Positions 47,913-52,184 of a stretch of DNA of 52,184 bases are shown piece by piece. The DNA comes from DASPUH01 sp964518505 (GTDB lineage: Bacteria; Chloroflexota; Limnocylindria; Limnocylindrales; CSP1-4), in NCBI GenBank assembly GCA_964518505.1, contig CAZFGT010000013.1:1-52184 (forward strand), read 5' to 3'. The notes under the pieces were generated by a model. It was not told the origin of the DNA and made no database searches. It saw only the letters and a list, made by a program, of their open reading frames with translations. The translations under genes and the position numbers were made by a program. Within the stretch, counting starts at the first letter, position 1. Every line of letters starts with the position of its first letter.

Positions 47913-49088
47913 CTACTCCACCGCGCCGGCCGCCGCCGCATAGCGCGCATCGGTCCGCCGCAACGTATCAGGGTTCGTGCCGCGCGCCCGCGCCAGCCGC
48001 TCGGCCAGCCACTGCAGGGGCACCGCCGACCCGATGAGCGCGGCGGCCGGGGCCGCCAGCCCGGGCACATCCGCGACCGTCATGCGGCCTGCCGGCGTCA
48101 GCTCCGCCGGCCAGGCCGTGGCGAGCTCCTCGGCCAGGATCGCGCCGGCGCGGACGCCGAGGACGCGGGCCGCATCGAGCACGCCGCGGGCCCGCCGCGC
48201 GCGGTCGTCACGCCGCTCGCGGTCGGTCAGGATCAGCACGAGTCCGGTCGTCGGCCCGGCCGCGGGGAGATGGCCGTGGAGGATCGTCTCCAGGTCGCGC
48301 GCGACCGTCGGCAGGTAGCTTGCCTCCTCCACCTTGAGGGCCAGCTCGCGGGCGGCCGGCCCGTCCGACCCCGACGCTACGACGAGCAGGTGGTCCAGCG
48401 ACGCCGACCCGACTGCCATGGACTCGGCCGCGGCCGCCTGGGCGACCCCCGCCGTCAGGAGGGCCCGGACCGCGGCGATGTCGAGCGTCGTGCCTTCGGC
48501 CAGGGCGCCGACGGCCGTCGCGGCCAGGATGGGCGAGAGGTAACCCACCGTGTGGCACCACGACTGGTCGGCCTCGTCCGTCGTCACCACGATCTCCGCC
48601 AGGGCGGCTCCGGGCGAGCGGTCGCTGACGGTGATGAGCGCCGTGCGGATCCCGGCGCCACGAGCCGCCGAGAGCGCCTCGTTGGTGGCCCACGTGCCGC
48701 CCTCGTGGCTGATGCCCACGAGCAGGCCCGCGTCCTGTGGGGCGAGGGCCGCTTCCAGCGCCTGGCGGGCGACGACGCGGCCGGCGCCCGGCAGCGAGCG
48801 AGTCGCGTACGCCAGGATGACCGCGGCCGCCATCGCCCCGTGCTCGCTGGTGCCGCAGCCCACGACGACCACGTCCCGGCCGGCCTCGACCGTGGACCGC
48901 ACCGCCCGGGCCAGACGGTCGGCCGCACTCCCGTCGACCAGGAGCCGGCCCAATAGCCGTTCCGCGACGGCGGGCTCCGCCTCGATCATCTCGGTCATGA
49001 GGTACGGCGGGCCGGCGCGGACCGGCGGCATCGTCGAGCCGGCCCAGGGATCGGGCGCGCCGGGCAGAGGGTCGTCGGGTCGGCGCAT
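47913..49088 (-). CDS. SIS-domain protein (sugar isomerase-like)
   Basis: The 391-residue protein has two SIS-like halves. Landmarks are VVVVGCGTSEHGAMAAAVILAY, LLVGISHEGGTWATNEAL (sugar-phosphate loop) and the second-half VVASGSDGPAARELALKVEEASYLP with ARDLETILHGHL. The second half resembles the GlmS isomerase region without glutaminase. ATG 49088 is preceded by CAGACT at seven bases; an internal ATG at 48998 (MTEMIEAEPAVAE) is also possible. The substrate is not fixed. It is a second SIS gene distinct from that near nagA. Confidence 0.85.
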   Translation of the reverse strand: MRRPDDPLPGAPDPWAGSTMPPVRAGPPYLMTEMIEAEPAVAERLLGRLLVDGSAADRLARAVRSTVEAGRDVVVVGCGTSEHGAMAAAVILAYATRSLPGAGRVVARQALEAALAPQDAGLLVGISHEGGTWATNEALSAARGAGIRTALITVSDRSPGAALAEIVVTTDEADQSWCHTVGYLSPILAATAVGALAEGTTLDIAAVRALLTAGVAQAAAAESMAVGSASLDHLLVVASGSDGPAARELALKVEEASYLPTVARDLETILHGHLPAAGPTTGLVLILTDRERRDDRARRARGVLDAARVLGVRAGAILAEELATAWPAELTPAGRMTVADVPGLAAPAAALIGSAVPLQWLAERLARARGTNPDTLRRTDARYAAAAGAVE

Positions 49089-49170
49089 CAGCCGGAGTCT
49101 GGCATGCGCGGATTGGTGATAGAGGGTGGATAAGTGCGCGAAGTCACCAGAATCTCGTGGACAACTCGCC

Positions 49171-49199
49171 TTGACCCGGGGGGTCCCCCACCCTAGTCT
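49171..49199 (+). promoter_or_regulatory. Promoter of the candidate structured RNA
   Basis: TTGACC (49171-49176), a 17-base spacer and TAGTCT (49194-49199) are close to consensus. The predicted start at about 49206 coincides with the first bases of the closing stem of the RNA. Confidence 0.65.
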
Positions 49200-49206
49200 T
49201 TGTCTT

Positions 49207-49320
49207 GCCCGAAGGGGCCCTGCACCGGACCTGGCGCTGATGGTTTACCAGCAGTGACAGGGGCCTCAGGACCGGCAGCGATGCTGGACCGGAGGCGATG
49301 GAGCGGCGGTTCCTTCGGGC
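49207..49320 (+). ncRNA. Candidate structured noncoding RNA
   Basis: This 114-base segment begins and ends with perfectly complementary GCCCGAAGG (49207-49215) and CCTTCGGGC (49312-49320). Inside are two hairpins. One, at 49237-49254, is CTGATGG/CCAGCAG with one A-G mismatch around TTTA. The other, at 49264-49295, has CCTC/GAGG and CCGGCA/TGCTGG stems ending in a GCGA tetraloop. There is no credible coding frame. Size and terminal pairing recall a 4.5S SRP RNA, and GTTTACCAG occurs in the E. coli one, but the conserved SRP tip is absent. I cannot name the family. Confidence 0.55.
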
Positions 49321-49345
49321 GCTTCGTTGTGCCCGGGACTCGCGG

Positions 49346-50128
49346 TCATGCGTCGGGCAGCGGCACACCAAGCACGTTGAAGCCTCCGTCCACGTAATGC
49401 ACTTCGCCGGTGACCGCGCCCGCCAGGTCGCTGCACAGGTAGACGGCGGCGCGTCCCACGTCCTCCGGGGTGATGTTGGCGCGCAGGGGCGCCACGTCGC
49501 GGAACGACCCGTAGAGGCCCTTGAAGCCGGCGATGCCGGCCGCGGCCAGGGTGCGCACCGGGCCCGCGCTGATGGCGTTGACGCGGATCCCCTGGGGACC
49601 CAGGTCGGCCGCGAGGTAGCGCACGGACGCCTCCAGCGCCGCCTTGGCCACGCCCATCACGTTGTAGTTGGCGACCACCTTCTCCGCCCCGTAGTAGCTC
49701 AGGGTCAGCACGGCCCCGCCGCTCGCCATGAGCGGCCGCGCGGCCCGGCTGAGGGCCACCAGGGAGTAGGCGCTGACGTCAAGCGCGGTCGCGAAACCCT
49801 CGCGCGACGTGTCCACGAACGCCCCCTCCAGGTCCTCGCGGCGCGCGAAGGCCAGGGCATGGACCAGGATGTCGAGGCTCCCGTGGCGGGCCTGCCAGCG
49901 CTGGAAGACGGCCGCGATCTGGGCGTCGTCCTGCACGTCGCACGGCTCCACGAAGTCGGCGCCCAGGGTCTGCGCCAGCGGACGGACGCGCTTGTCCAGC
50001 AGGCTCTCGATCGAGCTGAAGCCGACCAGCGCGCCTTCCGCGTGGAGGGCCCGGGCGATGCCCCAGGCGATCGAGTGGTCGTTGGCGACGCCGAAGATCA
50101 GTGCTTTCCTGCCGTCCAGCAGCCCCAT
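49346..50128 (-). CDS. fabI: Enoyl-ACP reductase (FabI type)
   Basis: FabI performs the last reduction in each round of fatty acid elongation. The 260-residue short-chain dehydrogenase has the NAD site ALIFGVANDHSIAWGIA (9-25) and the FabI catalytic pattern Y-x6-Y-x6-K, seen in TLSYYGAEKVVANYNVMGVAKAALE. ISAGPVRTLAAAGI and GEVHYVDGGFNVLG near the end are also typical. ATG 50128 has GGAGGAG just upstream and a minus-strand TACGCT (50156-50161) gives a short leader. No other fab genes are in the window. Confidence 0.95.
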   Translation of the reverse strand: MGLLDGRKALIFGVANDHSIAWGIARALHAEGALVGFSSIESLLDKRVRPLAQTLGADFVEPCDVQDDAQIAAVFQRWQARHGSLDILVHALAFARREDLEGAFVDTSREGFATALDVSAYSLVALSRAARPLMASGGAVLTLSYYGAEKVVANYNVMGVAKAALEASVRYLAADLGPQGIRVNAISAGPVRTLAAAGIAGFKGLYGSFRDVAPLRANITPEDVGRAAVYLCSDLAGAVTGEVHYVDGGFNVLGVPLPDA

Positions 50129-50174
50129 GCCTCTCCTCCCGTGGATCCCTCATCCAGCGTACCTCGCGTCGCCC

Positions 50175-50180
50175 TACACT
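50175..50180 (+). promoter_or_regulatory. -10 hexamer TACACT for the beta-CASP gene
   Basis: TACACT ends six bases before a GTG at 50187 that opens a five-codon frame; its stop TGA overlaps the beta-CASP start as GTGA. GAGG at 50189-50192 could serve as the ribosome site. Confidence 0.5.
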
Positions 50181-50200
50181 GACCGCGTGAGGACCCGCCC

Positions 50201-51766
50201 GTGAAGATCCAGTTCCTTGGCGCGGCCGGCACGGTGACGGGCTCGCAGTACCTCGTGACGACGGGGGCGGCGCGCATCCTGGTCGACTGCGGCATGTTCC
50301 AGGGCAGCCCCGCGGAGGCGGCCCGCAACCGCGCAGGCTTCGCCTACGACCCATCGACCATCGACGCGGTGCTCCTCACCCACGCCCACCTGGACCATTG
50401 CGGCATGCTCCCGGCACTCGTCAAGGGCGGCTTCCGCGGCCCCATCATCACGACGGCAGGCACACGTGAGCTGGCCGAGCTGGTGCTGCTCGACAGCGGC
50501 AAGCTCCAGGTCCAGCAGGCCCAGGCCCACAACGACCGGCTGCAGCGCGAAGCCCGTCGTGAAGCGCGCGACGCCGCGGCGGCGGGCGGCCCGGCCGCGG
50601 CCCCGGTGGTCACGACGGGGGCCACCACGGCGGTCGTGCCGGTGCCGCACGTGGCCTCCGACCATGGGCCGTTCCCCCGCGGCGGCGGCGACCCCGAGCG
50701 GCCGACCTGGGAGGACGAGCCCATCGAGCCGCTCTACGACCGCGACGACGCGGCGGCCACGATGCTCCAGTTCCGCGGCATCGACTACGACACGGCCATC
50801 GACGTGGTGCCCGGCGTGCGGGCCACCTTCCACGACGCGGGCCACATCCTGGGCTCGGCCATCATCGTCGTGGAGGTCACCGAAGGGGCCGGTGCGCCGC
50901 GGCGGCTCGTCTTCTCGGGCGACCTGGGGCGTTCGGACGCACCCATCCTGCGCGACCCCACGACGATCCTCGACGGCGCCGACTACGTCCTCGTGGAGTC
51001 CACCTACGGCGGCCGCGAGCACGAGCCCGAGGACGAGGCCATCCGGCTGCTCGCCGAAGCCGTCCACGCCACGGCCGACCACTCGGGCGTGCTGCTCATC
51101 CCGGCCTTCGCCATCGGCCGCACCCAGGACATGCTGTGGGTCCTGGACCGGCTCCTGGAGGCGGGCCGCATCCCGCACGTGCCGCTCTACCTGGACTCCC
51201 CGATGGCGACCGGTGCGACGGCCGTGTACATCCACCATCCGGAGTACTACGACGCCGAGACGGGCCGCCTCCTCAGCGCCGGCGAACGCCCGCTGGAGTA
51301 CCCCGGCCAGATCGTCACGGCCACGGCCGAACAGTCCAAGAGCATCACCAACGCGGCCCGGCCGATGATGATCGTGTCGGCCAGCGGGATGCTCACGGGC
51401 GGCCGCATCGTGCACCACCTGGACGACCTCATCGACGACCCCAAGGCCATCCTGCTGTTCGTGGGCTACCAGGGGGAGGGCACGCTGGGGGCGCACCTCC
51501 AGGCCGGCGCGAAGCAGGTCCGCCTCAACGGCGTGTGGCGCGACGTGCGCTGCGAGATCCGCTCCATCAACGGCTTCAGCGCCCACGCCGACGAGAACGA
51601 GCTGGCCGCCTGGCTGGCCCATTTCGCGAGCGGCACGCGTCGTCCGCGGACCATCTTCATCGTGCACGGCGACCCCGATGCCGAGCTGGCCGTCGAGGCC
51701 CGCGTCAAGGGCCTTGGCCTGACCGCCCACCGCCCCGCCTGGCGCGAAGAGGTCGACCTGGGCTAG
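50201..51766 (+). CDS. MBL-fold beta-CASP RNA-processing nuclease
   Basis: The 521-residue metallo-hydrolase has MBL motif THAHLDHCG (H61, H63, D65, H66), a distal histidine in FHDAGHILGSA and an aspartate in VFSGDLGRSD. The beta-CASP domain (ESTYGGREHEPED, LIPAFAIGRTQDML, SASGMLTGGRIVHHL) and a C-terminal Zn-dependent RNA metabolism region with INGFSAHADENEL and IVHGDPDAE follow. It is the bacterial CPSF-like type. An insert (about 113-190, alanine-rich then acidic) separates the two MBL halves more than usual. Start GTG 50201. Confidence 0.93.
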   Translation: MKIQFLGAAGTVTGSQYLVTTGAARILVDCGMFQGSPAEAARNRAGFAYDPSTIDAVLLTHAHLDHCGMLPALVKGGFRGPIITTAGTRELAELVLLDSGKLQVQQAQAHNDRLQREARREARDAAAAGGPAAAPVVTTGATTAVVPVPHVASDHGPFPRGGGDPERPTWEDEPIEPLYDRDDAAATMLQFRGIDYDTAIDVVPGVRATFHDAGHILGSAIIVVEVTEGAGAPRRLVFSGDLGRSDAPILRDPTTILDGADYVLVESTYGGREHEPEDEAIRLLAEAVHATADHSGVLLIPAFAIGRTQDMLWVLDRLLEAGRIPHVPLYLDSPMATGATAVYIHHPEYYDAETGRLLSAGERPLEYPGQIVTATAEQSKSITNAARPMMIVSASGMLTGGRIVHHLDDLIDDPKAILLFVGYQGEGTLGAHLQAGAKQVRLNGVWRDVRCEIRSINGFSAHADENELAAWLAHFASGTRRPRTIFIVHGDPDAELAVEARVKGLGLTAHRPAWREEVDLG

Positions 51767-51789
51767 GCGGCTGCCGAGCTGGCCCGGCG

Positions 51790-51795
51790 TAGAGT
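51790..51795 (+). promoter_or_regulatory. -10 hexamer TAGAGT for the zinc-finger gene
   Basis: TAGAGT precedes a short leader with GGGAGG six bases before ATG 51827; an in-frame GTG (51794) inside the hexamer is therefore unlikely to be the start. Confidence 0.45.
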
Positions 51796-51826
51796 GAGCG
51801 GGGCAGCACCCAGCGGGAGGACGCGC

Positions 51827-52057
51827 ATGGATGACAAGTGGCAGTGCGGGACGTGCGGGGCGCGGAACGATCCTGGCACGGCGGTCTGCTATCGGTGCGG
51901 CACGCCCCGGCTCATCCCGCCGATCCCGGGAACCCGTGTCTACGACCCCCTGCGGCGTCCGGCGGAGCCAGGCCCGGCACCGGCCGAGTCAGGCGGGGCG
52001 CCGGTCAAACCCGACGCATCCGAGTCCGACGAGCATGAGGCCGGGGACAAGGGCTAA
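51827..52057 (+). CDS. Small RanBP2-type zinc-finger protein
   Basis: The 76-residue protein begins with W5-x-C7-x2-C10-x3-N14-x6-C21-x2-C24 (WQCGTCGARNDPGTAVCYRC), the exact spacing of the RanBP2-type zinc finger. The remaining half is proline-rich and then acidic (SESDEHEAGDKG), likely disordered. In eukaryotes this finger binds RNA or ubiquitin; in bacteria its role is not established. ATG 51827 has a good ribosome site. Confidence 0.8.
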   Translation: MDDKWQCGTCGARNDPGTAVCYRCGTPRLIPPIPGTRVYDPLRRPAEPGPAPAESGGAPVKPDASESDEHEAGDKG

Positions 52058-52073
52058 GGCCCGCGAACCGATC

Positions 52074-52090
52074 CTTGCCCCACAGGCAAG
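52074..52090. terminator. Hairpin between convergent genes
   Basis: CTTGCC and GGCAAG pair around CCACA in the gap between the zinc-finger gene and the partial minus-strand gene. There is no T-run; it may act on both strands. Confidence 0.4.
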
Positions 52091-52111
52091 CGTGAGTGAG
52101 CAGCGAGCGGC

Positions 52112-52184
52112 CTAGGAGGAACGCCCCTCGTGCACGGCGATGGCCCGGGCGTAGGCGGCTTCGTACTCGCGAGCCGGGACGCCC
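52112..52184 (-). CDS. Partial gene, C-terminus only
   Basis: The minus strand is open from the window edge to a TAG and encodes the last 23 residues (GVPAREYEAAYARAIAVHEG and three more). Codon choice fits coding sequence. Nothing can be said on function. Confidence 0.45.
   Translation of the reverse strand, partial: GVPAREYEAAYARAIAVHEGRSS

Noticed and set aside
49207..49320. Firm assignment as SRP (4.5S) RNA
   Set aside because: The length and a GTTTACCAG match fit, but the conserved tetraloop region with AGCAG opposite the bulge is not present, so the family is left open.
1..52184. CRISPR arrays, prophage, integrases, toxin-antitoxin or classical restriction genes
   Set aside because: None was found; the only repeat groups are the short ones listed.

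Overview
The window is about 70% G+C, densely coded on both strands, and carries no insertion sequence, phage gene, integrase or CRISPR array that I can see. The gene content points to a free-living, probably aerobic heterotroph: KorAB, a TrpB2-type tryptophan synthase beta chain, a seven-iron FdxA ferredoxin, homogentisate-route tyrosine catabolism, FabI, a MoxR/DUF58 set and a LOG-family protein. Together with the base composition this suggests a high-GC Terrabacteria lineage, most likely Chloroflexota of the Limnocylindria type. This placement is an inference; no rRNA gene is present to confirm it.

Layout. 1-4171: a tightly overlapping run korA (partial)-korB-CBS/zinc ribbon-EamA exporter-hppD. 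4336-6798 (minus): a cupin-cyclase fusion, a VOC protein and an HTH/PD-(D/E)XK-like protein. 6840-13211 (plus): a fumarylacetoacetase-family hydrolase, MoxR, DUF58, a DUF4129 membrane protein, hmgA and a DinB-like protein. 13208-17984: proline dehydrogenase, DUF421, MFS, proC and a zinc-ribbon methyltransferase. 18530-21176: trpB2, a cobalamin-binding protein and fdxA. 21362-25482: a complete polyamine-type ABC importer (ATPase, lipoprotein, two permeases). 25495-31722: small proteins, LOG, two exporters and tRNA-Gly(UCC). 31752-39294: two CapA-family proteins around a divergent nagA / SIS-isomerase pair, a methyltransferase, a hydrolase and a small Cys/His protein. 39329-41448: an ArsR/AHSA1 pair with a divergent VOC gene, and small genes. 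41628-47907: XRE-TPR regulator, class V aminotransferase, GH13-like protein and MarR. 47913-52184: a SIS protein, a candidate structured RNA, fabI, a beta-CASP nuclease, a zinc-finger protein and the tail of one more gene.

How the genes work together. HppD, HmgA and the fumarylacetoacetase-family protein cover three of the four steps from 4-hydroxyphenylpyruvate to fumarate and acetoacetate. The missing maleylacetoacetate isomerase may be the DinB-like protein directly behind hmgA. Proline dehydrogenase and ProC are the opposing arms of proline turnover. NagA and the SIS isomerase handle N-acetylglucosamine 6-phosphate. KorAB needs a ferredoxin, and FdxA is a candidate.

Two signals run across the window. 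First, at least ten genes have a TANNNT hexamer ending 6 to 8 bases before the start codon, which would place the transcription start on or next to the start codon (leaderless mRNAs); other genes have normal Shine-Dalgarno sequences. Second, two membrane-protein genes appear to start at a CTG inside a CTGA overlap with the preceding stop. The most notable unexplained element is at 49171-49320: a well-spaced promoter followed, at its predicted start point, by a 114-base segment closed by a perfect 9-bp stem and containing two hairpins.
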